Positions 35,323 through 46,166 of a DNA stretch of 64,000 bases are shown here, one piece after another; positions within the stretch are counted from its first letter, which is position 1, and the number at the start of each line of letters is the position of its first letter. Origin of the DNA: Aaosphaeria pasadenensis (lineage: Eukaryota; Ascomycota; Dothideomycetes; Pleosporales); NCBI GenBank assembly GCA_022813625.1, contig JAKLMB010000057.1:26913-90912 (forward strand), written 5' to 3'. The position numbers and the translations under genes were made by a program. The notes below the pieces were generated by a model. The model did no database searches and was not told where the DNA came from. It was given only the letters and a program-made list of their open reading frames with translations.

Positions 35323-37064
35323 ATGTCTCTCAACAAGGGTGATGTCGAGGTGGACCACAAGGTTGGTAGCTTCTCCACACACAGAGATCGACAATCAATT
35401 CCATAACAGATGGACTGACGAGATCAACAGGCCGAAATCGTCGAAGTGAAGACCCTCAAGGGTAGCGAGGCTTTCCACGAGGCCAACACTTTGGAGCCAT
35501 TGCCCCGATTCCATGCGCGAACCATCGCCTTGGCCGGATGCCTTCTCCTTGGTTTCTTCTGCCAGACCGTGAACGGTTTCGATGGTAGCTTGTTCGGTGG
35601 TCTTACTGGTGAGCCTCATCCTAGCAATTGCGAAACCCCTCCTCGGTGGCGATTATACTGACTTTCAATTCCCCAGCCAACAAGACTTTCCTCAACTTCT
35701 TCCATGGAGAGTCCGAGGGTGTTTGGGCCGCTTTGACCTCCGCTATGTACCAGATCGGTGCTGTCGTCGCTCTTCCTTTCGCTGGTCCCATCATCGATAG
35801 CTTCGGTCGCCGCATGGGTATGATGAGCGGTGCCCTCCTTATTGTCGTCGGTACCATCATCAACGGTCTCACCATGACCAACGGACACAACGGCCAGTTG
35901 AAGGGTGGTCGTTTCGTTCTTGGTTTCGGTGTTACCATCGTCTCCGCCGCCGGTCCCATCTACGTCGTCGAGACTGCTCACCCCGCCATGCGCTCCGTCA
36001 TCACCGCCTACTGCAACACTTTCTGGTTCGTCGGATCCATCCTCGCCTCCGGTGCCGTTCGTGGCGGTCTTAACCTCACTGGCAACATCTCCTGGGCTCT
36101 CCCCGTCTGGCTACAGCTCGTCTTCCCCGCCCTCATCATCATCTTCATCTGGTTCGCCCCCGAGTCTCCTCGCTGGCTCTACGTCCACGGAAAGCAGACT
36201 CAGGCCAAGGAGGTCTTGACCCAGTGGCACGGATACGGAAACCCAGACTCCGCCTGGGTCAAGCTCCAGCTCGCCGAGTACGAGGAGCACTTGGAGCTCG
36301 ACGGTGCCGACAAGCGCTGGTGGGATTACTCTGCTCTCTTCAAGACCCGTGCCAGCCGCTACAGACTCACCTGCAACATTGTCTTCTCCATCTTCGCCCA
36401 GTGGGCCGGTAACGGTGTGCTCACCTACTTCTTGCCCGCTGTTCTCAAGACCGCCGGTTACACCAAGGACGTCGAGCAGGCCGACATCAACCTGGGATAC
36501 GCCTGCTTCCAGTTCGCCTTCGCCCTCATCGGTGCTGCCTTCGTCGAGAAGATCGGCCGTCGCCCCATGTTCCTGTTCTCCATGTCCGCCTGCACCGTCG
36601 TCTGGGTCGGAATGACCATCGCCTCGTCCCAGTTCGCCGCCAGCGACAACACCAACGGCAACGCCGCAAAGGCCATGGTCGCCATGATCTTCATCTTCGG
36701 CATGGTCTACTCCGTCGGTCTCACTCCCCTCCAGGCTCTCTACCCCGTCGAGGTCCTCTCCTTCGAGATGCGCGCCAAGGGTATGGCCTTCTCCGCTCTC
36801 GCCGTCAATGCCGGCAATCTCCTCAACCAGTTCGCCTGGCCCATCTCCCTCAAGGAGATCGGCTGGAAGACCTACATCGTCTTCACCGTCTGGGACGCCA
36901 TCCAGGTCGTTGTCTTCTACTTCCTCCTTCCCGAGACCAAGAAGCGCACTCTCGAGGAGCTCGATGTCGTCTTCGAGGCCAAGAACCCCGTCAAGGAGTC
37001 CCTCCAGAGGAAGAAGATCGACTTCAGCGCCGAGGGCCAGGTCCTTGGTGTCGAGAAGTTGTAA
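35323..37064 (+). CDS. MFS sugar transporter (lactose/hexose-type)
   Basis: Twelve-helix sugar:H+ symporter of the plasma membrane. Exons 35323-35361, 35431-35608 and 35677-37064 join to 534 residues (1605 nt). Sugar-porter hallmarks are clear: NGFDGSLFGGLT in helix 1, the motif SFGRRMGMMSG after helix 2, PESPRWLYVHGK after helix 6, a KIGRRPMFLF loop in the second half and the PETKKRTLEELD ending. The YNTFW/GNISWALPVWLQ region fits the fungal lactose/galactose permease branch. Codon use is strongly biased to C-ending codons, unlike the metabolite genes on the left, which implies high expression. GH2 and CE15 genes lie downstream, so uptake of plant-polymer sugars is plausible. The exact sugar cannot be told. 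Confidence 0.93.
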
Positions 37065-38418
37065 ATTGTTCGAAACCCTTAGGCCTGAAGTCCTGTGATC
37101 GGTTTCTGGGAAACCAGCTCTACCCACCGTATTTGAGAGTCTTGTTCATAATAGCCAAATCGTGCAATTTCCAGAGCTATTATGGAAGCTATAGTCTAGT
37201 CGTAATAATCCAACCTTTTCTACATTCCTAACATCCAATTTGCAATGCAATCTAAACACGTGAAATTGTCAATGCAATGGGATCCCTGACCCACCCACGA
37301 AGGAGCATAATAAACTTACGAGGTAAAGCAAGCCACAATGGCATCGTGTGGAGCTCCCCGCCCCCAATCCCCAATCCCCACCTCCCGTCGCTAGATGAAT
37401 TGGCCGTGATGATTGGCCAGACCGAGATCGCCTTGGCATCGTGGCTTTTGTTCCTTTCTTCTTTTGGGTGGCTGGACAGCGCACGCGACGTTGGATGTTA
37501 TACATGACATTGTTCTAGGGCCTTGGCCGGCACCTTCCCCCGACTTTTCCGCTTCCATGCATGTCTTACGATTCGTTTGGCGATTCTTAGGTACGATGGC
37601 CGTTTCCTGGTTGAGGCTGAGATGGTTGGTCGTTGATTGGTCGTGATAGTCGCCACTGTGGAAGAGGGGAGGGTTTCGCGATGACTTGTTCTAATGACAC
37701 GTTTCCTGTACATTATCCTCAACAAACATCAAAGTGTCAAAAAACAGCCAATCCACAGTCAAAGCTTTCTAGAGCACACTTGTTGGGAGTCAGCCCGACA
37801 TACGGCCGTGGAAAGGTGAGGTATTTCCCGCAGATCTTGATGCGAACAAATTAAGAAGATGTCGTTCCTGACAGCGGTCTTAATATCGACGTCTAATTAA
37901 GAAATACTACCAATTGTCGATCATTGGCAAGGTTTAAAAGCGTCGGCGCATTGCGCAATGGTTTCAAGTAGACTGATGGGCTATGTGGGTGGTGTGGGCT
38001 CGGGCGAACTGATCGGATGGGCTAACCACGCGTGGTATCTTTTATTTGATGCGGAACTCGGAAGCAGTGTTGAGGATGGTGAGTGGTCTGAGAGCCATCG
38101 GAAGGGACGATCCGCCCAATAGAAGTGATTGCGATGTGAGTATGCGGCATTGATGGTAATTAGAGCATGGGAAACGACATGTACTTCCTCGATTCCAGAT
38201 GCATGTATCGCTATATGAGCATTCTTAACACTAATCGCGCCGGAACCATCACTCAACTGCCAACCACTGAAGGGCTGAGATTAAGGCTAGACTAACATGT
38301 AATGATTCTACTTTCCAGTAAGCTAAGCCATGATATAATTCGCTATCAGAGATAGATAGTCCTGAAAGTATTACAACCTAGACGTTAATCACTATTGATC
38401 AACCGATCAGGCTTCCTC
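37065..38418. other. Intergenic region between convergent sugar transporter and GH2 genes
   Basis: About 1.35 kb with no recognisable coding region on either strand; several short ORFs overlap without family resemblance. Confidence 0.5.
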
Positions 38419-41109
38419 TTATTGCGCCTCTAATACTATTTGCGCAGTTTCTAAGCCCTTCGCCGTTGCTACAATCTTAATTTGTCCGACTGTCCGGTCT
38501 GTAGTGCGGATAATGGCAAGTGCCAGGCCATTGAATGCCTTTCGCTCTTTAGATATAAATGAAGTGAAGTCCACAGGGTTGCCATTGTCCGTGGCCACAA
38601 TCTCGCCGGGTCCAGATATAGAAAACGTAATCTTGTCAGCCGCATGAGGCACAGTGTTTCCTTGGCTATCGACAACTTTGACGGTAATGAAGGACAGATC
38701 AACCCCATCAGCTCTGATAGTAGTCCGGTCAGCCGTAACATCTAACCCTGTGCTCTCCCCAGCGGTTCGCATAGTATCTTCTGCCCATTTAGTTCCGTTC
38801 TTGTATGCAACAACATGCAGTTCTCCAGATTGGTACTTGACATCGTCCCATCGGAATCGGTACTCGTATTCTTGTTTCTTCTTCCGACCTTGTGATTTTC
38901 CATTTAAGAATAATTCAGCTTCATCAGCGGCTGAAAATACGTGCACTGGTGTTGTCTGCCCTACTCGATCAGGCCAGGTCCAATGCGGGAGAATGTGCGC
39001 CGTTCTGAGATCAGGGCGCCAACGAGATTGATATAAAAAGAAGCGATCCTTTTTAAACCCAGCCAAATCCACAATGCCAAAGTATGAGCTTCGGGCCGAG
39101 TAATAGGGCGTTGGCTCGCCTAAATAGTCCCAGCCTGACCAGACAAATTCCCCGGCGACGTACGGGTTTTTATCTTGCGTTGCAAATACCTTGTCGGGAG
39201 AGGAACCGAAATCGGCTGTATGCAATTCGTACGCACTGACTTGAAACGATGTGGAGTTACCTCCGCTCGTGTCATTCACCGGTGCACTGATCTCCCGCGT
39301 CACTGGAAACAGGTACGCACCACGTGTGCTGAGAGTTGCCGCAGTTTCACTGCTAAGTAGCATATTCTCAGGGAAGGCTTCATGGAAGTCAGCGTACAAA
39401 GGTTTTGTTTTTCTGCCAGGCAGATGGGAGTAAGCTGGTGTATCTCGAAAGCCCTCCCCTTGGTAGTTCAGGCTCAGGATATCTAAAGCCTGCGGGAACG
39501 GCATATTTGGTTCTGCAGCGTTCATAGAAGCGGTCCCTGGTCGAGTTGGATCCTCTTCGTGAACAATATTGCGCAGTTTAGTGGCCAATTCTGCTCCGGA
39601 TTCTCCAGTAGTTTGTTCACCTACTTCGTTACCAAAACTCCACGCCACAATAGATGGGTGGTTTCGATCGCGCCGCAAAAAGGCTCGAAGATCTGGCTCG
39701 TGCCAATCGGAGAAGAGTAAGTGATAATCCGCTGGCGTCTTCTGGCGTTCCCACATATCGAACACTTCATCTATGACCAGGAATCCCATACGATCAGTCA
39801 ATGCCAACAGCTCTGGTGCAGGCGGGTTGTGAGACATTCGAATTGCGTTGCATCCCATATCGCGAAGAACTTCTAGCTGTCGTTCCGCTGCCCGAGTATT
39901 AAAAGCCGCTCCTAACGCTCCTAGATCATGATGCTGGTTTACACCTTGGATGCGTACATGCTCGTCATTGACAACGAGACCCTTTTCAGAATTGAATACT
40001 AATGAACGGATACCGAAATTGGTTTCGTAGGTGTCTATTGTTTTGTTGTTGAAATTTATACGTGTAATAGCCACATACAGATGTGGAAACTGTGTTGGTG
40101 GTGGACCCCACAGTCGTGGGTTCTTTACTTCTACCGATCCGTTGATCTGCTCTGTTGCGCCTGCAGGAAGAACCAGTCTGGTAACTGGGAAGAATGCCAC
40201 TTTCCTCCTCTCATGCCCTTCGAGAATATACACGTCGGTAGTAACCTCTATCTCCTTGCTGGAGTTTGCATTATTGTCAATCTGAATAACGGCATCGATA
40301 GTCGCAGACTCAGCAGACACATCCTTACTCGTGATGTATGTGCCCCATTGGGCTACATGTACAGGTTCCACTTTTGTGAGCCAGACATGTCTGTACATGC
40401 CGCCGCCAGGATACCACCGTGAGGACTGAGTTGGGTTATCCAATCGAATTGCAAGGATATTATCATCTCCAGGAACCAGATAAGGCGTTAGATTGAGGCG
40501 AAAGGAATTGTACGGGTAAGGCCATCCGCCGACCAGATTTCCGTTCAGCCAGACCATTGCGTATGACATAGCACCATCGATGTCTAGATAAATGAACTTT
40601 CCTCTATCTTCAGGGAGAATTTCTATTTTGCGACGATACCACCCAACGCCATACACAGGTAATCGACCCATCCCTCCAGAGACAGGCACATTGTCTCCGA
40701 CATAAAACGGACCTTTGATGGCCCAATCATGGGGGAGGTTGATCGTCTCCCACGTATTGTCATCGAAGCTGTTTTGTGCGAAAGAGACGTTGCTCTTTGG
40801 ATTACTTGTAGGCCTCTCGTGTTTCTGGGCTACATCTTTAATGAATCGGTTCCCGCAGGGCAGAATCCAGGGTTTCAATGATTCCGTGTCTGACGTCGAG
40901 GGAAGACCCGGTCGGGTGTCGTAGCTGAGCCCATCAGGATTGCTTTCTGACCGAAAGAACCGCCATCCGTTGCCGATATTGATGCGTGCACGTCCATACG
41001 AAGTCGTATTCCCTCTTTCGCTGCTCGTGGGGAGAGCATCACTGAGTAAGCCGTATTGAGCTAGCGATAGCAGAATGATAGCCACGAGTTTCTGACATTT
41101 GAAGGACAT
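38419..41109 (-). CDS. Secreted GH2 beta-galactosidase-type glycoside hydrolase
   Basis: Intronless, 896 residues, with a signal peptide ending near SDALP. Domain order is that of GH2: N-terminal jelly-roll (NLPHDWAIKGPF, GVGWYRRKI, DGAMSYAMVWLNG, SSRWYPGGGMYRHVWL), immunoglobulin-like sandwich, TIM barrel and extra C-terminal beta domains. In the barrel, GVNQHHDLGALG and AIRMSHNPP are typical substrate-site segments; the acid/base glutamate is in SFGNEVGEQ (~496) and the nucleophile glutamate in LLSSETAA (~588). The C-terminal third (GWDYLGEPTPYY, VHVFSAADEAELFLNGKSQG) matches the DUF4982/invasin-like modules of many exo-acting GH2 enzymes. It likely removes terminal beta-galactosyl or related residues from plant polymers outside the cell. 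Beta-glucuronidase or exo-glucosaminidase specificity cannot be excluded. Confidence 0.92.
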   Translation of the reverse strand: MSFKCQKLVAIILLSLAQYGLLSDALPTSSERGNTTSYGRARINIGNGWRFFRSESNPDGLSYDTRPGLPSTSDTESLKPWILPCGNRFIKDVAQKHERPTSNPKSNVSFAQNSFDDNTWETINLPHDWAIKGPFYVGDNVPVSGGMGRLPVYGVGWYRRKIEILPEDRGKFIYLDIDGAMSYAMVWLNGNLVGGWPYPYNSFRLNLTPYLVPGDDNILAIRLDNPTQSSRWYPGGGMYRHVWLTKVEPVHVAQWGTYITSKDVSAESATIDAVIQIDNNANSSKEIEVTTDVYILEGHERRKVAFFPVTRLVLPAGATEQINGSVEVKNPRLWGPPPTQFPHLYVAITRINFNNKTIDTYETNFGIRSLVFNSEKGLVVNDEHVRIQGVNQHHDLGALGAAFNTRAAERQLEVLRDMGCNAIRMSHNPPAPELLALTDRMGFLVIDEVFDMWERQKTPADYHLLFSDWHEPDLRAFLRRDRNHPSIVAWSFGNEVGEQTTGESGAELATKLRNIVHEEDPTRPGTASMNAAEPNMPFPQALDILSLNYQGEGFRDTPAYSHLPGRKTKPLYADFHEAFPENMLLSSETAATLSTRGAYLFPVTREISAPVNDTSGGNSTSFQVSAYELHTADFGSSPDKVFATQDKNPYVAGEFVWSGWDYLGEPTPYYSARSSYFGIVDLAGFKKDRFFLYQSRWRPDLRTAHILPHWTWPDRVGQTTPVHVFSAADEAELFLNGKSQGRKKKQEYEYRFRWDDVKYQSGELHVVAYKNGTKWAEDTMRTAGESTGLDVTADRTTIRADGVDLSFITVKVVDSQGNTVPHAADKITFSISGPGEIVATDNGNPVDFTSFISKERKAFNGLALAIIRTTDRTVGQIKIVATAKGLETAQIVLEAQ

Positions 41110-41827
41110 GATCGAAGTTTATTCAATGAAGGTTGAGTACACATGGCTCTCGTTCATATCACTTTCCAATGGTGTTGCTACTATACGTCTTTCCGAATGC
41201 ATTAATTAATCCCGCGGCACAATTTCTCCGTCGGAACTTGCCTGCTCATCCTTACCATTATTTGCAGGCTAATAATAATCGATTCACTTCCTTAGTTAGG
41301 TAAAATCTTGAAACATACTTGTTGATCAATTTGGCTAGTAGACAGTTGACTTTACCCGTAGTTTTTGCACGCGCATATCACGTAGATGATTGTTGGATAA
41401 AATGGACTCGATTTTCTCCGTCAACCATAAAAGTTTAGAACTATACGAATTATAATGATACAATTCATTGGTGGAAACTCTCATGAGTCTTATATACCTG
41501 AACAACTCTGATGCAAACATGTAGCTCCCCTCATCATTGAGGTGGTTGTGACGTTCAGCTATATTAGAAATGGATTTCACAATCATTAAACGTTACCGTA
41601 CTCGATTGAACAAACCTTCTGAGCTTCTTATAAAAAGATTAATTGTCCTTGTTACCCAAGTTGGACTATTATGGATAAGTTGATGAAAGTTTGGTATAAG
41701 AACTGACTGGTGGAACCTTGAAGGAGGAACGGACACAACATAATAGATCCGCCGAGAAGCACCTAGTTAAGTATCTCGAAAAGGAGCGTTTGTAAAATGT
41801 GTTTATCGACCCCTCCTTTATGAAGTC
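41110..41827. promoter_or_regulatory. Divergent promoter region, GH2 / CE15
   Basis: About 720 bp between the start codons of two divergent plant-polymer enzymes; co-regulation is plausible. No gene within it is supported. Confidence 0.4.
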
Positions 41828-42994
41828 ATGTTCGGGTTGATTTTTCTCCTCTTGACAGCACATGTCACAGTCGGGCAAAACATCACTGACTGTTCGACTC
41901 TTCCAGCAAATATCAATTATGCCGCCAACCCCAAGTTGCCTGATCCTTTCCTTCATATCAATGGCTCGCGCCTGACAAAAAGAGACCAATGGCCGTGCCG
42001 CAAAGAAGAAATACGACAGCTTTTCCAGCGCTACTCCTATGGAAAGTTACCACCTGGGCCTGCATCCGTGACCGCCTCGATGTCCGGTACCTCACTCAAG
42101 ATCAATGTTAGTGATGGAGGCAAGACAATGTCATTCTCCGTTAGCATTAAACTTCCGAGTTCTGGCTCTGCGCCTTATCCTGCCATAATCGCCTATGGTG
42201 GATCAAGTTTGCCAATACCCAACACTGTCGCCACAATCACTTACCAAAATTTCGATATGGCAGCTGATAATGGACGCGGCAAGGGTAAATTTTATGAGCT
42301 TTATGGGAGCAATCATAACGCGGGAGGCATGATTGCAGCCGCTTGGGGCGTGGACCGCATCATGGATGCCCTGGAAATCACTCCTGACGCCAAAATTGAC
42401 CCAAAACGAGTTGGTGTTACGGGTTGCTCTCGAAACGGAAAAGGCGCCATGATTGCAGGAGCGTTTGTGGACAGAATTGCACTTGCACTGCCGCAGGAAG
42501 GCGGCCAATCTGCTGCAGGATGCTGGAGAATCGCGGATGAGATCCAGGCGAATGGCACTAAGGTTGAGACTGCTAGGCAGATCGTAAACGGCGACACTTG
42601 GTTCTCGACTGATTTTCCCAAATACGTCAATGCTGTACCAAGTTTACCCTGGGACAACCACATGTTGCACGCGCTCTATGCGTATCCCCCCCGAGGTCTA
42701 CTAATTATTGAGAACACTGCAATTGACTATCTAGGCCCTACTAGCAACTATCATTGCGCGACAGCAGGACGTAAAATTCATGAGGCATTGGGCGTCAAAG
42801 ACTATTTTGGTTTCAGTCAATATACGCATTCTGATCATTGCGGGTTCCCAAAAGCCCAGCAGCCAGAATTAACAGCATTCATTGAGCGATTTCTGCTATC
42901 GAAAGACACAAAGACGGAATTCTGGAAAACCGACGGGAAATGGCCAATTGATGAAAAGAGGTGGATCGACTGGACTATCCCAGTGTTGTCGTAG
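41828..42994 (+). CDS. Secreted glucuronoyl esterase, CE15
   Basis: Carbohydrate esterase family 15 enzyme, 388 residues, intronless. It cleaves the ester between lignin alcohols and 4-O-methyl-glucuronic acid of xylan, outside the cell. A signal peptide (MFGLIFLLLTAHVTVGQ) precedes the mature start. Family motifs are all present: the nucleophile serine in GVTGCSRNGKG (~201), the acidic residue in LPQEGGQSAAGCWR (~224), the substrate-loop segment SLPWDNHML, and the catalytic histidine in THSDHCGFP (~337). Cysteines near the N-terminus and around the active site fit the conserved disulfides. No carbohydrate-binding module is attached. It is divergent from the GH2 gene, in a small plant-cell-wall group with the sugar transporter. 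Confidence 0.95.
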   Translation: MFGLIFLLLTAHVTVGQNITDCSTLPANINYAANPKLPDPFLHINGSRLTKRDQWPCRKEEIRQLFQRYSYGKLPPGPASVTASMSGTSLKINVSDGGKTMSFSVSIKLPSSGSAPYPAIIAYGGSSLPIPNTVATITYQNFDMAADNGRGKGKFYELYGSNHNAGGMIAAAWGVDRIMDALEITPDAKIDPKRVGVTGCSRNGKGAMIAGAFVDRIALALPQEGGQSAAGCWRIADEIQANGTKVETARQIVNGDTWFSTDFPKYVNAVPSLPWDNHMLHALYAYPPRGLLIIENTAIDYLGPTSNYHCATAGRKIHEALGVKDYFGFSQYTHSDHCGFPKAQQPELTAFIERFLLSKDTKTEFWKTDGKWPIDEKRWIDWTIPVLS

Positions 42995-43188
42995 CATGCA
43001 GGGTCAGTAGACATATTCAGTAGAGAAGTTTGTAGAATATGGTACTGGAAGCTACAACAGATTGTCCGGGTTTCCTCTGCTTTGAATACACCCAGATATT
43101 TATTCACTATACTATTGAATCTTTACTCGAAATCTCAAACTTCACTGACATTTCCCAAGCAATCCTATTCCGTTATCTGCAGGTCTGC

Positions 43189-44034
43189 CTACTCTAAAAA
43201 CAGTTCCAATAGCCTAGCATACGCCTCCGGCTCCTGATACAAATGCCCATGTCCAGAATCTGGATACAAATACAACTGAGCATTCCGAAAGCTTTGCTGC
43301 ATAAGCCAGCTATTGGGTGTGGGTGTCATAACATCATCCTTCCCATTCGTAATCAGAACCTGAACATCCAACCCCTTCACCTTGTCCCAGAACGTCGCAT
43401 CAGAAACAAACTTCGTGATAGCCTCCTGCTGCACTTGCGCTCCCTCCTGACTCACAAACATCGTGCGCTTCTCGTCAGAAAGGTCGCGCTCTTGAATCCG
43501 ACGCCACCACGCAGACCCCAGCGCCCTGCTCGTCTCGGAAGGATAGAAGAATAATTTCAACATGACCTCCTCGTCCGGCGATGGTCCAGAGGCGAGTTCG
43601 AAGATCTCCCGCGGAGCACCCACGGCGCCCGGCGAGTAACTTGACTGCGTCCCCGCGAGTACCAGTTTTCTCACCACGGCTGGGTGCTCGACAGCAATGA
43701 CCTGAGCCGTCAGCCCGCCCATCGAGAAGCCGAGAAGATCGACCTTGGGGATGCCAATGGCGGCAAGGAGAGCAACGGTTGTTGCGGCGGCGGATTGAAG
43801 GGTGGAGGGAATGGCACCCTCGCTGTGACCGACGCCGATGCTGTCACAGAGTATCAGCTCGCGGGATTTGGCAATTGTGTTGGCGAGGAGAGGATCGATG
43901 ATGTCCATAGTGCCTCGGAAGTGGGTTAGGAAGAGAAGGGGGATGTTGTCATTCGCGGTCTTTCCGAGACGTCTGTAGGCGATTTTGGTGCCATTGACAG
44001 AGGCATATTGCGTAGGGATGGTTTGGAAGGACAT
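43189..44034 (-). CDS. Alpha/beta hydrolase fold protein
   Basis: Intronless 281-residue intracellular hydrolase of the alpha/beta superfamily, close to epoxide hydrolase or peroxidase-like bacterial-type enzymes. The nucleophile serine sits in the elbow LLGFSMGG, an acidic residue in ITNGKDDVMTP, and the catalytic histidine in DSGHGHLYQEP. The oxyanion segment LTHFRGTMD replaces the common HG motif. No signal peptide. Neighbouring enzymes are secreted and on other promoters, so no pathway is implied. Substrate unknown. Confidence 0.88.
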   Translation of the reverse strand: MSFQTIPTQYASVNGTKIAYRRLGKTANDNIPLLFLTHFRGTMDIIDPLLANTIAKSRELILCDSIGVGHSEGAIPSTLQSAAATTVALLAAIGIPKVDLLGFSMGGLTAQVIAVEHPAVVRKLVLAGTQSSYSPGAVGAPREIFELASGPSPDEEVMLKLFFYPSETSRALGSAWWRRIQERDLSDEKRTMFVSQEGAQVQQEAITKFVSDATFWDKVKGLDVQVLITNGKDDVMTPTPNSWLMQQSFRNAQLYLYPDSGHGHLYQEPEAYARLLELFLE

Positions 44035-45248
44035 TTTGAATGTTGAGTGGTATAGTATATCTGATGGTATAGAGTGTCAGAGAGTTGTAGGATCTAGAGA
44101 TGCTGGACACTATTACTATGTGCTATTCAGCCCATTTATATATTATATCAATCCCCATTCTCTTGATTGAGTGCTAAATATGACTCGGTGTTTACTCATC
44201 GCATCTCTGAAGTATTGGAATTACAATTACAATTCGTCTGCCTATGTCAGGTCTACGATGTGGTGACACCAGCTAAACGCATGCACGTAGGATTACAACA
44301 CTTTTCTTCGACGTTCGATATCTACCAATTGATCTATGTCCTCGGCTATGGAACATAATAGCTGTCATCCAGCCACTTACGCGTGAAGCATTCTTACGGC
44401 ATAGTAGAACTAGTAATGTCGGCGAGACAATGAATAGCTTTTCGGCGTGTTCGGCATCTGCGTCTGATGTAATCATCGTCGGCTCATCGGACGCTCGCAG
44501 AGGCTCTGAATACTTCATGATGGTGATCAGTAATCAGATCGTGTTGTATGTTGTTGCTGAACGTGAGGTGACAATAATAAATGGATTACTGATCGCGGTC
44601 GAAATAAGGTTAGCGCTAGATAAGCTGAGATATTCAAGTTTGGCAGTCGACAAGTCAAGAAGCCTAATGCGGTAAGAGGTTGGTCTACACCTGTTGGAGG
44701 ATGTAGGATGCGATTTTCATTCGTTTGGATATTTGTATTTGTTCGGCATCGCCGAGGGTTGTACGAAATGCATGCGACAGATATTAATGTCTAGTGAGGG
44801 TTGAGCTGCACGATGATTGGTGTTGAACGATGAGACTAGATTGAAGACGGTTACCCGAATGGTATGATACAAGTCCAATTTCTCATTGAAAATTGCTGAA
44901 TTATTGTTGGAAGACTATGGATATATTGACAAATACCTGTTGTTTGCATAGAAAGACCATCAGAACATCGTAGCAAGCTGATACACCTATGTTGTGCAGC
45001 CTCGGCAAGTACTGTTGAGCGGCTCACTAATTCAAAGGATTGCACACCATGCGACAAGTGTTCATGTATTTGCTGACGAACCATACATCGCAGTCGAATC
45101 AGCACTGAATTTGTCCATAGGTTACTTTAATATACAATCGATGTGTAAATCATGCTATTCCATAGTGGAAGTTACTGTAGTACATAAAGTGCACTTTGCC
45201 CTTTGCAAAGTTCACTCGCCCAACACATTCCTCAATTCAGATTCAGAA
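44035..45248. other. Intergenic region upstream of NmrA-like gene
   Basis: About 1.2 kb between divergent genes with no supported coding region. The frame of the NmrA-like protein stays open upstream to 44994, but the extra 85 residues resemble nothing and lack the fold's start. Confidence 0.5.
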
Positions 45249-46166
45249 ATGACATCCTCCTTCAAAAACATCCTCCTCATCGGAGCCACAGGCTCTATTG
45301 GTAGCCACGTCTTCAAAGCACTATCTGACTCTCCCCATTTCACAATTACACTCCTCCAACGAGCATCCTCCAAAGCAAGCCTTTCTTCCCATCTCCGCGT
45401 CATCACCATCGCCGACGCTTATCCAACAGATGAGCTCACAAAAGCTTTCAAAGGACAAGATGTCATCGTAAACTGCATGACCTCCCTCTCAGTCTCCGAC
45501 CAGTTCCGTATGATCGATGCGGCCATCGCTGCGGGCGTCAAACGCTATGTTCCTAGCGAGTACGGCCTCAACAACATGCGACCAGATGCACAAGCATTGA
45601 ACAGAGTATTCCAAGAAAAGGGGAAGATTCAGGAGTATCTTCGCGCGAAGGCCGCAGATGGCGCGATTGAGTGGATGAGCGTGTCGTGTGGTATGTGGAT
45701 TAAGTGGAGCATGGAGCACGAGTTTCTCGGGATGCACGTGCGGGAGAAGAGATTTGTGTTTTGGGACGATGGCGAGGGTATGTTTTCCTGCACGACGGAG
45801 GAGAATACTGCAGTGGGATTAGTACGGTCGTTGGAGATGAGGGAGAGCACGAAGAATACGAATGTGTATCTGAGCGACTTTGCGATTTCGCAGAGGCAGT
45901 TATTGGAAGCAATTGAACGGATCCAAGGCGTCAAGTATGAGACTGAGTATCTGTCAAGTTACGACTTGATCAGGGAGAAGCAAGAGGCTGTTCGCAATGG
46001 AGATGATCTGGCAACGTTTGACCTCATTGAGACTGGGTTTGTGACGGGAAGGTTTGGAGGCCATTTGGAGAAGGAAGGCGAGCTGTTTAATGATCGATTG
46101 GGTCTTCCAAAAAAGACGGTAGATGAGGTGGTGGAAGCAGCACTTCGTTCGCTGAATGTTATGTAA
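45249..46166 (+). CDS. NmrA-like / isoflavone-reductase-like NAD(P)-binding protein
   Basis: Atypical short-chain dehydrogenase of 305 residues. The start at 45249 is chosen because the nucleotide-binding motif follows directly (ILLIGATGSIGSHVFKAL). Other visible family signs are VNCMTSLSVSDQFRMIDAAIAAGVKRYVPSEYG, where the KRYVPSEYG stretch is typical of the isoflavone-reductase branch. The C-terminal half is the variable substrate region. It may reduce small aromatic molecules or act as a redox-sensing regulator like NmrA. No neighbour suggests a pathway. Confidence 0.88.
   Translation: MTSSFKNILLIGATGSIGSHVFKALSDSPHFTITLLQRASSKASLSSHLRVITIADAYPTDELTKAFKGQDVIVNCMTSLSVSDQFRMIDAAIAAGVKRYVPSEYGLNNMRPDAQALNRVFQEKGKIQEYLRAKAADGAIEWMSVSCGMWIKWSMEHEFLGMHVREKRFVFWDDGEGMFSCTTEENTAVGLVRSLEMRESTKNTNVYLSDFAISQRQLLEAIERIQGVKYETEYLSSYDLIREKQEAVRNGDDLATFDLIETGFVTGRFGGHLEKEGELFNDRLGLPKKTVDEVVEAALRSLNVM

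Noticed and set aside
36111..37127. 338-codon minus-strand ORF across the sugar transporter
   Set aside because: A by-product of C-ending codon bias in the transporter; the Gly/Asp/Glu/Leu-only text resembles no protein.
44994..45248. N-terminal extension of the NmrA-like protein
   Set aside because: The extra 85 residues resemble nothing and the Rossmann motif begins right after the ATG at 45249.
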